Below are positions 42,604 to 53,578 of a stretch of DNA of 64,000 bases, piece after piece. Positions within the stretch are counted from its first letter, which is position 1. Each line of letters opens with the position of its first letter. The notes below the pieces were generated by a model. The model saw only the letters and a program-made list of their open reading frames with translations. It was not told the DNA's origin and ran no database searches. This DNA is from Thermoanaerobacterium sp. PSU-2. GTDB lineage: Bacteria; Bacillota; Thermoanaerobacteria; Thermoanaerobacterales; Thermoanaerobacteraceae. The stretch covers positions 1 to 64,000 of the forward strand of contig NZ_MSQD01000012.1 of assembly GCF_002102475.1 (NCBI RefSeq), written 5' to 3'. The position numbers and the translations under genes were made by a program.

Positions 42604-43224
42604 CTACTTTAAAGATATCGTCACTCTCCTATTTGGTTCATCGCCTTCGCTAAATGTCTCTATATCAGGATCATCTTGCAAAGCCAAATGAATTATTCTC
42701 CTCTCGTTGGCATTCATAGGCTCTAATGTGATGCTTCTATGTTCCTGCTTTACCTTCCTGGCAATTTTATTTGCCAAATTTATGAGTACCTTCTCTCTTT
42801 TTTCGCGATAATTTTCCGCATCCAATAGAACTCTCTTGTGCACGCCTTCTATATTATTTTTATTGGCCACTAAAGATACAAGGTACTGCAGTGAATCTAA
42901 TGTCTCTCCTCTGTACCCTATCAGCAGACCAACGCCTTTTCCCTTTAAATTTACCAATATCGTATTATCTTTTTCGCCAATGTCGTAAGCGACATCTATG
43001 CCCATAAAACTTATCAATCCGTCTAAAAACCTTTTAATGTTTTCCTTGAAGACATCTTTGACTATTATCTTCACTATTGCCTGTTTGCCCAATAAACCCA
43101 GAAATCCTTTACTGCCTTCGTCTATTACTTCTACGTCCACCAAATCCCTCGTTATACCTAACTCTGAAAGTCCAGCATTTAAAGCTTCATCAACCGTCTT
43201 TCCTGTTTTTATTATTTCCCTCAT
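42604..43224 (-). CDS. khpB: RNA-binding protein KhpB (Jag)
   Basis: The 206-residue protein has the Jag_N domain (IIKTGKTVDEALNAGLSELG, VIDEGSKGFLGLLGKQ), a KH domain (LLIGYRGETLDSLQYLVSL) and an R3H domain (LEPMNANERRIIHLALQDD). It binds RNA and affects cell elongation and division in related bacteria. Its start lies inside the 3' end of yidC, overlapping by 35 bp. Confidence 0.95.
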   Translation of the reverse strand: MREIIKTGKTVDEALNAGLSELGITRDLVDVEVIDEGSKGFLGLLGKQAIVKIIVKDVFKENIKRFLDGLISFMGIDVAYDIGEKDNTILVNLKGKGVGLLIGYRGETLDSLQYLVSLVANKNNIEGVHKRVLLDAENYREKREKVLINLANKIARKVKQEHRSITLEPMNANERRIIHLALQDDPDIETFSEGDEPNRRVTISLK

Positions 43225-43846
43225 TTGAAGACTCTCCCTTCATTGGTTCGGTAGGTCTTAAAAAGATGTACTGCTGCACAATCTGAAAGATATTGCTGGT
43301 AACCCAGTATATTCCTACACCAGCAGGCAGTGAAACAGTTATCCATATCATAAAAGCAGACATTATAAGATTCATCGACTTCTGATTGTTGTCTGTCTGT
43401 ATCATCGCAGAGGAAATATAAGTAGTAACACCCGACAATATTGGCAATATAAAATAAGGATCTCTTGCTGCTAAACTTTTAAGCCATAAAAATGAAGCCG
43501 TGCTAAACGCAGGATAGCTTCTAAGCATAGCAAAAAGCGGCCAAAGTATTATAAGAGGAAGAAGCATCGGCAGACAACCGCTCATAGGATTTACATTCTT
43601 TTCTTTATATAACTTCATCATCTCTTCATTCATCTTTTGGGGATCTTTAGCGTACTTTTTCTTGAGTTCTTCAACTAAAGGGCTAACTTCTTTCATCTTT
43701 CTCATTGTCCCCATCTGCTGGACATAAAAAGGCAAAAGGACAACCCTTATGAGAATCGTAAATATGATTATGGCTACACCATAATTTCCAACAAAATCGT
43801 ATATAAATTTCAATAACTGGCCAAGGTACATACCAATTGATGCCAT
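43190..43846 (-). CDS. yidC: Membrane protein insertase YidC (SpoIIIJ type)
   Basis: The 218-residue protein lacks the large periplasmic domain of Gram-negative YidC and a clear lipobox. It has the 60KD_IMP core: IIFTILIRVVLLPFYVQQMG with the functional Arg in the first long helix, NPMSGCLPMLLPLIILWPLF and five hydrophobic segments. It inserts membrane proteins alone or with SecYEG. It lies 15 bp behind yidD in the rpmH-rnpA-yidD-yidC-jag order. Confidence 0.95.
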   Translation of the reverse strand: MASIGMYLGQLLKFIYDFVGNYGVAIIIFTILIRVVLLPFYVQQMGTMRKMKEVSPLVEELKKKYAKDPQKMNEEMMKLYKEKNVNPMSGCLPMLLPLIILWPLFAMLRSYPAFSTASFLWLKSLAARDPYFILPILSGVTTYISSAMIQTDNNQKSMNLIMSAFMIWITVSLPAGVGIYWVTSNIFQIVQQYIFLRPTEPMKGESSNEGNNKNRKDG

Positions 43847-43860
43847 TTTAAACCTCCTAG

Positions 43861-44070
43861 CTATTTTACAGGATCGTATCCACCTGGATTAAAGGGATTA
43901 CACCTTAATATCCTCCACAAAGCCATAATTCCACCTTTCAAAATGCCATACTTCATGATGGCATCGATAGCGTATTGAGAACAAGTCGGATAAAACCTAC
44001 AGGATTTTGGCTTCATTGGAGATATGAATTTTTGGTAAAACTTTATTAAATATATGAAAATGTATTTCAT
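43861..44070 (-). CDS. yidD: Membrane protein insertion efficiency factor YidD
   Basis: The 69-residue protein has the family signature [20 protein letters not shown] and [19 protein letters not shown] with conserved Cys residues. Its start overlaps rnpA by 4 bp (ATGA). It assists YidC at the inner membrane. Confidence 0.95.
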   Translation of the reverse strand: MKYIFIYLIKFYQKFISPMKPKSCRFYPTCSQYAIDAIMKYGILKGGIMALWRILRCNPFNPGGYDPVK

Positions 44071-44405
44071 TTATCATTCACCATATAAAGAGAAGATTTC
44101 TTAAGAAGCCTTCTCATAGCATTTCCTAACGTATAAAAATCTGACTCTACAATTTTATTTCTGGCAATAAAAATAATGTCGTATCCTTTTTTTAAATCAC
44201 CATCTAACAACCTGAAATTTTCATATAATAACCTCTTATAGCGATTTCTAACTACACTTTTACCTATTTTTTTACTGATAGAAAATCCGACTCTATTGGC
44301 ATCCAAACCATTCTCTAAAAAATACATGACAATGTATTGATTAGAAACAGATTTCCCATGACTATAAACATTCTTAAAGTCTCTACTGCGTTTTATCTTC
44401 ATCAT
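44067..44405 (-). CDS. rnpA: Ribonuclease P protein component
   Basis: The 112-residue protein has the RnpA core ([40 protein letters not shown] with the RNA-binding RNR motif). It is the protein subunit of tRNA 5' processing. Start at ATG-ATG 44405/44402; GGAGG is 14 nt or more upstream, so the initiation signal is weaker than for its neighbours. Confidence 0.96.
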   Translation of the reverse strand: MMKIKRSRDFKNVYSHGKSVSNQYIVMYFLENGLDANRVGFSISKKIGKSVVRNRYKRLLYENFRLLDGDLKKGYDIIFIARNKIVESDFYTLGNAMRRLLKKSSLYMVNDK

Positions 44406-44456
44406 ATCATAAATTTATAAACCTCCGATTGCAAAAAAGGCCCATTAAGGCCTTCC

Positions 44457-44591
44457 TTATGCTGTCAACCTATGTCTACCTTTTCTCCTTCTTCTTCTTA
44501 AAACATCACGACCATCTTTCGTAGACATCCTTTTTCTAAATCCATGTTCCTTTTTTCTGTGCCTTACTTTTGGCTGATGTGTACGTAACAC
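44457..44591 (-). CDS. rpmH: Ribosomal protein bL34
   Basis: The 44-residue protein ([40 protein letters not shown] ending LTA) is standard L34. The start is GTG 44591 behind AGGAGGTGTAGTA; a longer frame upstream gives a non-ribosomal extension. It is the first gene leftward of oriC. Confidence 0.97.
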   Translation of the reverse strand: MLRTHQPKVRHRKKEHGFRKRMSTKDGRDVLRRRRRKGRHRLTA

Positions 44592-44627
44592 TACTACACC
44601 TCCTAAAACCATAAAAATGCTAATAAG

Positions 44628-44656
44628 ATTATATCGTTTATTTATTTGCATGTCAA
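44628..44656 (-). promoter_or_regulatory. Consensus sigma-A promoter of rpmH
   Basis: TTGACA (44651-44656) and TATAAT (44628-44633) on the minus strand are separated by exactly 17 bp, 36 bp before the GTG start. Confidence 0.9.
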
Positions 44657-44659
44657 TAA

Positions 44660-45081
44660 ATTAATCCACTAATGTTATTAACATATTAAAAAGTTTTATT
44701 CAGCGACTGTTAATAATTTTTATTTTTTTATTGATAATGTGTTAATATTTTGGTATTATATAATCGAAGTTGTTAATAAGTTTTAAAATTTATCAATACG
44801 CACGTTTAGTTATTCACAGGTTGTGCATAAATCTGTGAATAACTTGTTATTATTTTAGTTTATTTTTTATACATTGATTTTATAATTAGGTTTTTTAGCC
44901 TTTTTTAATATATTTTTATCAAGTAAAAATTTATCAACAACATTTTTATATCTTTTAAAACAATGTTACATTGTTGATATTTTTTTGCCTTTTTAACAAA
45001 ATTTATTAACAACTTGCCGATATAAACACATGGAAATTATTTTTTATTAACAGCTTGTTTATATTTGTAGGAGGTCACAAA
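44660..45081. other. oriC: oriC, upstream part (rpmH-dnaA intergenic region)
   Basis: This 420-bp gene-free, very AT-rich stretch lies where gene orientation flips from minus to plus. It holds three close DnaA boxes at 44810-44842, further TTATCAACA-like variants (44931-44939) and long A/T runs. dnaA must be expressed from within it, although I cannot single out one promoter. Together with the dnaA-dnaN gap it forms a bipartite Firmicutes-type origin. Confidence 0.9.
44810..44842. promoter_or_regulatory. Cluster of three DnaA boxes
   Basis: TTATTCACA (44810-44818), TGTGCATAA (44822-44830, reverse) and TGTGAATAA (44834-44842, reverse) each fit the TTATNCACA consensus. They are spaced about 12 bp centre to centre, so they lie on nearly one face of the helix. 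Confidence 0.88.
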
Positions 45082-46413
45082 ATGTATGACGATTGTTACT
45101 CACTCTGGGATGCAATATTTGAAAAATTAAAAAGCGAATTAACATCCACCAGCTATACCACATGGCTTGTCCATTTAAAGCCTGTAGCACTATTAGATGA
45201 CATACTTGTGCTATCAGCAGTAAATGTATTTACAAAAAATATCATAAATGGAAGGTATTTAAATGTAATCTACGATGCAGCAAAATCGATAACAAACAAA
45301 AACATAGAAATAAAAATAGTATCAGAAGACGAAGAAGAATACAAAAAAATAAAAGAAACCGTTCAATTTAAAAGTGAAAAAGACAAATCTGTTTCTAACA
45401 TGTTAAATCCAAAGTACACATTCGATACATTCGTTGTAGGAAACAGCAATAAATTGGCACACGCTGCATGTTTGGCCGTAGCACAATCACCCGCAAGGGC
45501 GTACAATCCTCTTTTTATATATGGCGGTGTTGGCCTTGGCAAAACCCATTTAATGCACGCTATAGGTCATTTTGTGCTGGAACACAACAGCAATACAAAG
45601 ATAATGTACGTTACATCAGAGACATTTACAAACGAGCTGGTTAACTCTATAAAAGACGACAAAAACGAAGAATTCAGAAATAAATACAGAAGCATAGACA
45701 TCCTTTTAATAGACGACATACAATTTATAGCAAAAAAAGAAAGGACACAGGAAGAATTTTTCCATACATTCAACACACTGTACGAAGCAAATAAGCAGAT
45801 AATAGTTTCCAGCGATAGACCTCCTAAAGAGATACCAACGCTGGAAGACAGGCTTAGATCACGGTTTGAATGGGGCCTTATAGCAGACATACAGCCACCA
45901 GATTTCGAGACCAGGATAGCAATCTTAAAGAAAAAAGCGCAAAACGAAAACTTAAATATACCTGACGATGTGCTTATATACATTGCAGAAAAAATACCTT
46001 CAAATATAAGAGAATTAGAAGGCGCTTTAATAAGAATCGTGGCTTTTTCTTCTCTTACAAAGGCAAACATAGACCTTGATCTCGCAAAAGATGCCTTAAA
46101 GGACATAATATCCAACAAAGTCAGAAAAGTAACAGTTAAGCTTATACAAGAAGAGGTATGCAAATACTACAACATAAAATACGAAGATTTTATATCAAAA
46201 AAGAGGACTAAGACGATAGCTTTTCCAAGACAAATTGCCATGTACTTAGCCCGGGAAATGACAGACTTGTCATTGCCTAAAATAGGCGAAGAATTTGGAA
46301 AAGATCACACTACAGTTATACATGCCTACGACAAAATCTCAAACGACATAAAAGAAGACGAATCTTTAAATAAACAAATTGAGGAACTTAAAAAGCGAAT
46401 AAAAGGTTTTTAA
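45082..46413 (+). CDS. dnaA: Chromosomal replication initiator DnaA
   Basis: The 443-residue AAA+ protein has the N-terminal DnaB-interacting domain ([20 protein letters not shown]), Walker A ([15 protein letters not shown]), Walker B (LLIDDIQFI), sensor motifs and the C-terminal DnaA-box-binding HTH ([20 protein letters not shown]). I chose ATG 45082 behind AGGAGGTCACAAA; the frame continues upstream but without homology. It is the first gene rightward from oriC. Confidence 0.97.
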   Translation: MYDDCYSLWDAIFEKLKSELTSTSYTTWLVHLKPVALLDDILVLSAVNVFTKNIINGRYLNVIYDAAKSITNKNIEIKIVSEDEEEYKKIKETVQFKSEKDKSVSNMLNPKYTFDTFVVGNSNKLAHAACLAVAQSPARAYNPLFIYGGVGLGKTHLMHAIGHFVLEHNSNTKIMYVTSETFTNELVNSIKDDKNEEFRNKYRSIDILLIDDIQFIAKKERTQEEFFHTFNTLYEANKQIIVSSDRPPKEIPTLEDRLRSRFEWGLIADIQPPDFETRIAILKKKAQNENLNIPDDVLIYIAEKIPSNIRELEGALIRIVAFSSLTKANIDLDLAKDALKDIISNKVRKVTVKLIQEEVCKYYNIKYEDFISKKRTKTIAFPRQIAMYLAREMTDLSLPKIGEEFGKDHTTVIHAYDKISNDIKEDESLNKQIEELKKRIKGF

Positions 46414-46635
46414 CATATACACATTGATAAACTGTTGATAACATCGATTTTTTAGAGCTTGTTGATATTGTAGATATCTTTTTAAAAATTTTAATAAGTT
46501 ATCAACAACATAAAAACAAGGTTTTATGCTGATTAAAAAAGTTTTTAACATATTAACAAGCTCTATTATTACTACTACTATTATTTAATTATATTCTTAT
46601 TTTTTTTAAATATACCTAAAAGGAGAGAAATTTCT
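46414..46635. other. oriC: oriC, downstream part (dnaA-dnaN gap) with unwinding element
   Basis: The 222-bp gap has DnaA-box-like sites differing by one base from consensus: TGTTGATAA (46433-46441) and TTATCAACA (46499-46507). A trinucleotide array (46563-46583) and an AT-rich run up to the dnaN ribosome binding site follow. In Bacillus the unwinding region lies in the same place. Confidence 0.75.
46563..46583 (+). promoter_or_regulatory. DnaA-trio array (seven trinucleotides)
   Basis: The plus strand reads CTA TTA TTA CTA CTA CTA TTA, so the complementary strand is 3'-GAT AAT AAT GAT GAT GAT AAT-5'. This is seven consecutive matches to the 3'-[G/A]AT-5' DnaA-trio on which DnaA assembles single-strand filaments to open bacterial origins. 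Confidence 0.7.
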
Positions 46636-47748
46636 ATGAAATTTTCTTGCGATAAAATTTCATTATCAAATGCAGTGAACAAGGTTATAAAAGGGGTAAC
46701 CCCCCGTACCACCCTCCCTATACTGCAAGGCATACTTTTAAAATCAGAAGGCGATAAGATATTAATGTACACAACTGATATGGAAATTGGAATTCAATGC
46801 AGTGTTGATGCATTTATCATTGAAAAGGGAAGTATAGTCGTATCATCTAAGGTTTTCTCAGACCTTGTAAGGAAGCTTCCAGATGATACAGTTTTTTTTG
46901 AGTCTGACGAAAACAACACAGTAAATATAAGGTGTGGTTTATCTGAATTTTCTATATCAGGAAATTCATCAGAAGAATTCCCTGATATACCAGATGTGAT
47001 AAAAGATGTAACTTTCACTTTAAAACAGAAAGTCTTAAAAGAAATGATAAAGATGACTTCATTTAGCGTCGCTCAAGATATGACGAGGCCTATTCTGACA
47101 GGTATACTTATGGAGGTAAGCAGAAATGCGATAAATATGGTAGCACTTGATGGATACCGTATGGCTATAAAAAAACACGTTTCAGAAGATCCTCTATCAA
47201 ATAATATGGATGATTTCAGCGTTGTCATACCAGGTACTACGGCTAACGAGCTTTTAAGGATTATGGAAGACAATGATGATGACGTATCAATATCTTTTAC
47301 AGGTAATCAAATTTTGTTGGAATTTGACGGTACAAAAGTTATATCAAAACTTTTAGATGGGAATTATATGAATTATAAGGCAGTAATACCTAAGGATTTT
47401 AAGTCTGTAGTTATCATAGATAAAGATGATTTGGTAGATGCTATAGACAGGGCGTCATTGCTGGCTTCAAACAAAAGCAATCTAATTAAATTTACTTTTA
47501 ATGAAAGAGAACTTGTGATATCATCAAATTCTGAAAAAGGAAAGATGTCGGAAAGACTTAATATAGAGATTGAAGGCAATCTTATTGAGATAGCTTTTAA
47601 CTCCAGGTACCTTTTGGAGGCACTTAGAGTCATCGATTCTGAAAAAATAAAGATGAGCATGATAAACAGCATAAATCCTATGATAATAACGCCGATAGAA
47701 GATGATGATTACTTGTACATGGTATTGCCTGTAAAATTAAATGATTAG
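46636..47748 (+). CDS. dnaN: DNA polymerase III beta subunit (sliding clamp)
   Basis: The 370-residue clamp starts MKFSCDKISLSNAVNKVIKG and has the repeated three-domain build, with TTLPILQGILLKSEGDKI in domain I, TRPILTGILMEVSRNAINMV in domain II and the hydrophobic cleft-forming C-terminus INPMIITPIEDDDYLYMVLP. ATG 46636 follows AAAAGGAGAG. It sits behind dnaA in the universal order. Confidence 0.97.
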   Translation: MKFSCDKISLSNAVNKVIKGVTPRTTLPILQGILLKSEGDKILMYTTDMEIGIQCSVDAFIIEKGSIVVSSKVFSDLVRKLPDDTVFFESDENNTVNIRCGLSEFSISGNSSEEFPDIPDVIKDVTFTLKQKVLKEMIKMTSFSVAQDMTRPILTGILMEVSRNAINMVALDGYRMAIKKHVSEDPLSNNMDDFSVVIPGTTANELLRIMEDNDDDVSISFTGNQILLEFDGTKVISKLLDGNYMNYKAVIPKDFKSVVIIDKDDLVDAIDRASLLASNKSNLIKFTFNERELVISSNSEKGKMSERLNIEIEGNLIEIAFNSRYLLEALRVIDSEKIKMSMINSINPMIITPIEDDDYLYMVLPVKLND

Positions 47749-47763
47749 TCGAAAGGGTTTGGT

Positions 47764-47973
47764 ATGATGGAAGAAGTAAAGATAAGCACTGAATACATTA
47801 CGCTTGATCAATTTTTAAAGTACGTAGGCATAGCAGAAACTGGCGGTAAAGGTAAACAGATGATATTGGATGGCCTTGTAAGAGTAAATGGAAATATTGA
47901 GCTTAAAAGAGGGAAAAAATTGCGCAAAGGTGATACAGTGGTTGTAAATGAGAAACAGTTTGTAATTAAATAA
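47764..47973 (+). CDS. yaaA: S4-domain RNA-binding protein YaaA
   Basis: The 69-residue protein is a single S4 domain (ITLDQFLKYVGIAETGGKGK, QMILDGLVRVNGNIELKRGK). In Bacillus YaaA takes part in ribosome assembly. It lies 15 bp behind dnaN and 35 bp before recF, with a small GTACAG/CTGTAC hairpin (47976-47991) in the latter gap. Confidence 0.92.
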   Translation: MMEEVKISTEYITLDQFLKYVGIAETGGKGKQMILDGLVRVNGNIELKRGKKLRKGDTVVVNEKQFVIK

Positions 47974-48008
47974 AGTACAGTTTTGCTGTACGAAAGGAAA
48001 AGGAATGA

Positions 48009-49097
48009 ATGTATCTAAAAGAGCTTATTGTTGACAATTTTAAGAATTTAAAGCATCAAAAGGTTACATTTTCTGCTGGTATAAATGTAATATACGGTTC
48101 AAATGCACAAGGAAAAAGCAATCTTTTAGAGTGCATAAGGTTGTTAAGCATCGGAAAATCCTTTAGAAATAGCAAAAATAGGGATATGGTGTGTTTTGAT
48201 GGGGATTATTATTATATAAAAGGTGTTTTCGACGTAGATGGTGAAGAAGTGACAGTTGAGACAGGGTATAAGTTAAATCAAAACAGATTTTTTAAGGTAA
48301 ATAACAATAAGATAAAGAATATTTCGGAGTTAATCGGCATTATACTTACTACGATTTTTTCTCCAGATGACCTAAATATTGTAAAAGGCAGCCCTTCATC
48401 AAGAAGGCGATACATCGATGCATCTATTTCAATGATGAAGAGAAACTACCTTTACGACATAATACAATACAACAAGGTTTTAGCAAACAGAAACAAGATT
48501 TTAAAGGATGTAAAATTTAAAAGAGAAAGTGCAAGGCTTTTGGACATTATGGATGAGCAGCTTTCATTTTTTGGTTCAAAGATTATCATGTACAGAAGGC
48601 AGTACATCAATAATCTTGATTTAATAGTAAAAAAGATTGTTCAAGATATTTCATGTGAAAAAGTTGATCTGATATATTGGAATAATGTTACAGACAAAAT
48701 TGATGATATTAAGTCTACTAAGGATTTATTTTTAAATAAGTTGATTTCAAACAGGGATGTGGATATAAGGTATGGTGATACGAAGTACGGGCCTCACAGA
48801 GATGATGTGAAAATATCGATAAATGGCCATGATTCAAGAATTTTTGCTTCACAAGGTCAGCAGCGGACGATTGTACTGTGTCTTAAATTGGCAGAATACG
48901 AAGTAATAAGATCAGAAAATGGTGAAAGTCCTATACTTTTGCTGGATGATGTCATGTCAGAGTTAGACGAAAATAGGAGAAAATATATCTTAAATAAAGT
49001 TGAAGGGTGTCAGACTTTTATAACACATACAGAAAAAAAAGATGTAAAAGGCGATAAATACTTTTTGATTTCAAATGGAGTAATAATACCTGATTAA
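48009..49097 (+). CDS. recF: DNA replication and repair protein RecF
   Basis: The 362-residue SMC-like ATPase has Walker A (VIYGSNAQGKSNLLECIRLL), the signature region FASQGQQRTIVLCLKLAE and Walker B (SPILLLDDVMSELDENRR). It helps load RecA at gaps. ATG 48009 follows AAAGGAAAAGGAATGA. Confidence 0.96.
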   Translation: MYLKELIVDNFKNLKHQKVTFSAGINVIYGSNAQGKSNLLECIRLLSIGKSFRNSKNRDMVCFDGDYYYIKGVFDVDGEEVTVETGYKLNQNRFFKVNNNKIKNISELIGIILTTIFSPDDLNIVKGSPSSRRRYIDASISMMKRNYLYDIIQYNKVLANRNKILKDVKFKRESARLLDIMDEQLSFFGSKIIMYRRQYINNLDLIVKKIVQDISCEKVDLIYWNNVTDKIDDIKSTKDLFLNKLISNRDVDIRYGDTKYGPHRDDVKISINGHDSRIFASQGQQRTIVLCLKLAEYEVIRSENGESPILLLDDVMSELDENRRKYILNKVEGCQTFITHTEKKDVKGDKYFLISNGVIIPD

Positions 49098-49107
49098 GGA
49101 GGAAAAT

Positions 49108-49362
49108 ATGTACGTTCATTTAGGTGGGAATGTAGTGGTGCCAGACGATGAAATAATTGCAGTTTTTAATATAGATGTTAAATCGTCAAAAGATACCAGC
49201 GAATTTTTAAGGGTTGCTGAAGAAGAAGGATTCATCGTAAAAATATCAGATGACAATATAAAGTCTTTTGTAATAACAGAGAGAAACAAAAAAAGCATAA
49301 TTTACATATCTCCCATATCGTCCTACACCATCATTAAAAGAGCTTTAAAATACAGCGAATAA
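49108..49362 (+). CDS. remB: RemB/YaaB-like DUF370 protein
   Basis: The 84-residue protein (YVHLGGNVVVPDDEIIAVFN onward, ending SSYTIIKRALKYSE) matches YaaB/RemB, encoded between recF and gyrB in Bacillus. RemA-type relatives are DNA-binding matrix regulators; the role of this paralogue is less clear. ATG 49108 follows AAGGAGGAAAAT, 10 bp behind recF. Confidence 0.88.
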   Translation: MYVHLGGNVVVPDDEIIAVFNIDVKSSKDTSEFLRVAEEEGFIVKISDDNIKSFVITERNKKSIIYISPISSYTIIKRALKYSE

Positions 49363-49390
49363 AAAATAGAGGTAAAACCTCTATTTTTTT
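49361..49390. terminator. Bidirectional terminator between remB and gatD
   Basis: AAATAGAGGT pairs with ACCTCTATTT across a 3-nt AAA loop, with A tract before and T tract after, so it can act on both converging units. It partly covers the gatD stop codon. Confidence 0.85.
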
Positions 49391-50115
49391 ACAAATCTAT
49401 TTATTATGGCATCTTGTGTTAGATGTTCAAATGAGTCATCTAAAGGCGTTAGATTGCAATTGCCGTATTTTCTTTCCAGAGCTTTTTTTATCAGCATGTC
49501 TGTAAACTCTGGATTTTTAGGCAGCACTGGGCCGTGAAGGTATGTTCCAAATGTGTTTTTGTATATTGCGCCTTCCATGCCGTCTTCGCCGTTATTGCCA
49601 TTTCCATATATGACCTTTCCTAAAGGCTTAACGTTATTTTGCAAAAATGTCTTTCCGGAGTGATTTTCAAATCCTACCATCTTAAATGTCTTGCCATCGA
49701 TAGATGATTCTATTATTATGTTGTCAATCATCCTTTTATTTCCTGCTACCGTGTATATTTCAAGTGCACCTATGCCAGGCAATTTGTTTCCGTCTGAAGA
49801 TAAGTAGTACATGCCAAGCAGTTGGTATCCGCCACATATGCTGAGAAGCGTCAATCCATCTTCAATGGCAGACTTTAAATTTTTTGCTCTCTTTAATGTC
49901 AGATCATCGCTGACGATTTTCTGCTCCCTGTCAGAGCCACCACCTAAGAACAGTATGTCGATGTCTTTGAAATTTGTATTTGTGTCTACTGTTATGGCCT
50001 TTATTTCGGCTTCAATTCCTCTCCACTCACATCTTCTTTTCAGTGTTATTATGTTTCCTCTATCACCGTAAAGATTCAGTAGCTCTGGATACATATGGCC
50101 TATTACGAGTTTCAT
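49381..50115 (-). CDS. gatD: Lipid II isoglutaminyl synthase, glutaminase subunit GatD
   Basis: The 244-residue class I glutamine amidotransferase has the nucleophile motif LLSICGGYQLLGMYYL, the N-terminal IGHMYPELLNLYGDRGNI and the catalytic His in GTYLHGPVLPKNPEFTD. With MurT it amidates D-Glu of lipid II. Its start overlaps the murT stop by 4 bp. The pair reads against the replication direction of this arm. Confidence 0.93.
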   Translation of the reverse strand: MKLVIGHMYPELLNLYGDRGNIITLKRRCEWRGIEAEIKAITVDTNTNFKDIDILFLGGGSDREQKIVSDDLTLKRAKNLKSAIEDGLTLLSICGGYQLLGMYYLSSDGNKLPGIGALEIYTVAGNKRMIDNIIIESSIDGKTFKMVGFENHSGKTFLQNNVKPLGKVIYGNGNNGEDGMEGAIYKNTFGTYLHGPVLPKNPEFTDMLIKKALERKYGNCNLTPLDDSFEHLTQDAIINRFVKK

Positions 50116-51473
50116 TGTTTTACACCTCTTGATTTTAAGTAATTATTTACTTCGTGCAATGACGTGTAGTTAGGAAGGACAGCTATCAATTCTTCATCTG
50201 TTATGGTTGGAATGTAGTCCAGTGCTTCATCTATTGGTTTTATGATTTTTATCTTCTTTTGATCTATTCCGGCGTATTTAAGCCTTAATGCCATATCTTC
50301 TGCTCTTAACCCTGATGTCACAACATGGTTTATTTTTGTATGTGATACAAAATTTTCGATGTCTACATCCCAAAGCCAAGATACATCTCTGCCGTCAGCG
50401 TAATTGTCGTTTATGGCAACTAATAAGTTTAAAGGTTTGTTGATTTCTCTTAACATGTTTAAAGTGCTGTCAAAGCCTATGGGATTTTTAATGAGGTTTA
50501 CTATGGTTTTTTTGCCCTTTAAATAAGTCTTTTGAAGTCTACCTGCAATAGGCGTGTAGTTGTTAAGCCCCGCTTGTATATCTGAAAATGAAATTCCTAA
50601 AAGTACATTTGCTGCTACAGATGCCATGACGTTATAAACATTGTATGCACCTGTAAGATGGCTTTTTACGTTTATTAACTTGTCTTTATATTTTAATTTG
50701 AATGATATGCCATCTTCTGTAAGTTTTATGTCAAGTGCGCCGAAATCCAATTTTGGCCGTGATTTTCCGCATTTAGGGCAGTAATAGTCGCCAAGCTGAC
50801 CGTAAAAAACATCCCTGTAGACGTATTTTCCACCGCAAACCGGACAGTATTTCTGTTCAAATGCTGGTGATAGGCTGTAGCCGTAATTTAACTTGTCTAA
50901 GATGCCGTAGTAAAAGACATTTAGATTGAGGTCATCGCCTAAAGAAGCTGTAAAAGGTTCGTCTGCATTTAAAAGAAGCATTGAATCTTTAGGAAGTTTA
51001 CTTAAAGATTCTTTGACTTTTTTGATTGTCGTGTCTAACTCGCCGTATCTGTCAAGCTGATCTCTAAAAAAATTCGTCACAACGACTACCTTTGGATTGA
51101 TGTCATTTAAGACAAGAGGCATATTCGCTTCGTCGACTTCAAAAACGCCAGTATCGCAACTTATATTGCCAAAAATGTCGCTGTTTTTTATAAGCACAGT
51201 GGCAATTCCACTTAACATGTTTGCTCCTTCTCTATTATGAACTACTTTCTTGCCAGACGACTTTAAAATCTCTGCTATAAGTCCCGATGTAGTAGTCTTT
51301 CCATTTGTTCCTGTCACAACTATCTTTTCATTTTTTACGTCTTTTACGATGTTCTTTATGATATCAGCATCTACCTTTAAAGCTAATTTTCCTGGCAATG
51401 ATGTACCATTTTTTCCAGTTAATTTACAACCAACTATTACAAATTTTCCTACTAAAATACCGAGAAGATCCAA
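50112..51473 (-). CDS. murT: Lipid II isoglutaminyl synthase, Mur-ligase subunit MurT
   Basis: The 453-residue protein has the Mur ligase ATP site (VVTGTNGKTTTSGLIAEIL), an inserted Cys4 zinc ribbon (CPVCGGKYVY and CPKCGKSRP) typical of MurT, and the C-terminal DUF1727 domain. It activates the D-Glu carboxylate while GatD supplies ammonia. TTG 51473 follows AAGGTGGTG. It is divergent from gyrB. Confidence 0.93.
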   Translation of the reverse strand: MDLLGILVGKFVIVGCKLTGKNGTSLPGKLALKVDADIIKNIVKDVKNEKIVVTGTNGKTTTSGLIAEILKSSGKKVVHNREGANMLSGIATVLIKNSDIFGNISCDTGVFEVDEANMPLVLNDINPKVVVVTNFFRDQLDRYGELDTTIKKVKESLSKLPKDSMLLLNADEPFTASLGDDLNLNVFYYGILDKLNYGYSLSPAFEQKYCPVCGGKYVYRDVFYGQLGDYYCPKCGKSRPKLDFGALDIKLTEDGISFKLKYKDKLINVKSHLTGAYNVYNVMASVAANVLLGISFSDIQAGLNNYTPIAGRLQKTYLKGKKTIVNLIKNPIGFDSTLNMLREINKPLNLLVAINDNYADGRDVSWLWDVDIENFVSHTKINHVVTSGLRAEDMALRLKYAGIDQKKIKIIKPIDEALDYIPTITDEELIAVLPNYTSLHEVNNYLKSRGVKQ

Positions 51474-51601
51474 TATAACACCACCTTGAAAATGAACATC
51501 ATATCTATATATTTAAGTATATTATAAAATAGTCTTTTTATAAAATAAAAAATTTCCTTTTAGAAGTGAAAATGCGAAAAAATCTGCTTAAATTCGCTTC
51601 C

Positions 51602-51630
51602 TTGTATAAAAAACAAAAAAATGATACAAT
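51602..51630 (+). promoter_or_regulatory. Promoter of gyrB-gyrA
   Basis: TTGTAT (51602-51607) and TACAAT (51625-51630) are 17 bp apart, 34 bp before the gyrB start. The rest of the 190-bp murT-gyrB gap is AT-rich, with a plausible minus-strand -10 (TATAAT at about 51521) for murT. Confidence 0.75.
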
Positions 51631-51648
51631 AAAACTATTGGAATTTAG

Positions 51649-53565
<1,917 letters not shown>

Positions 53566-53578
53566 GCAGGTGATTTAA

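Noticed and set aside
45055..45081. Upstream extension of dnaA
   Set aside because: The extra residues lack homology to DnaA and contain the ribosome binding site of ATG 45082.
46249..46262. Second Noc-site-like CCCGGG sequence in dnaA
   Set aside because: It differs from ATTTCCCGGGAAAT at three positions of one half-site, so chance is a better explanation.
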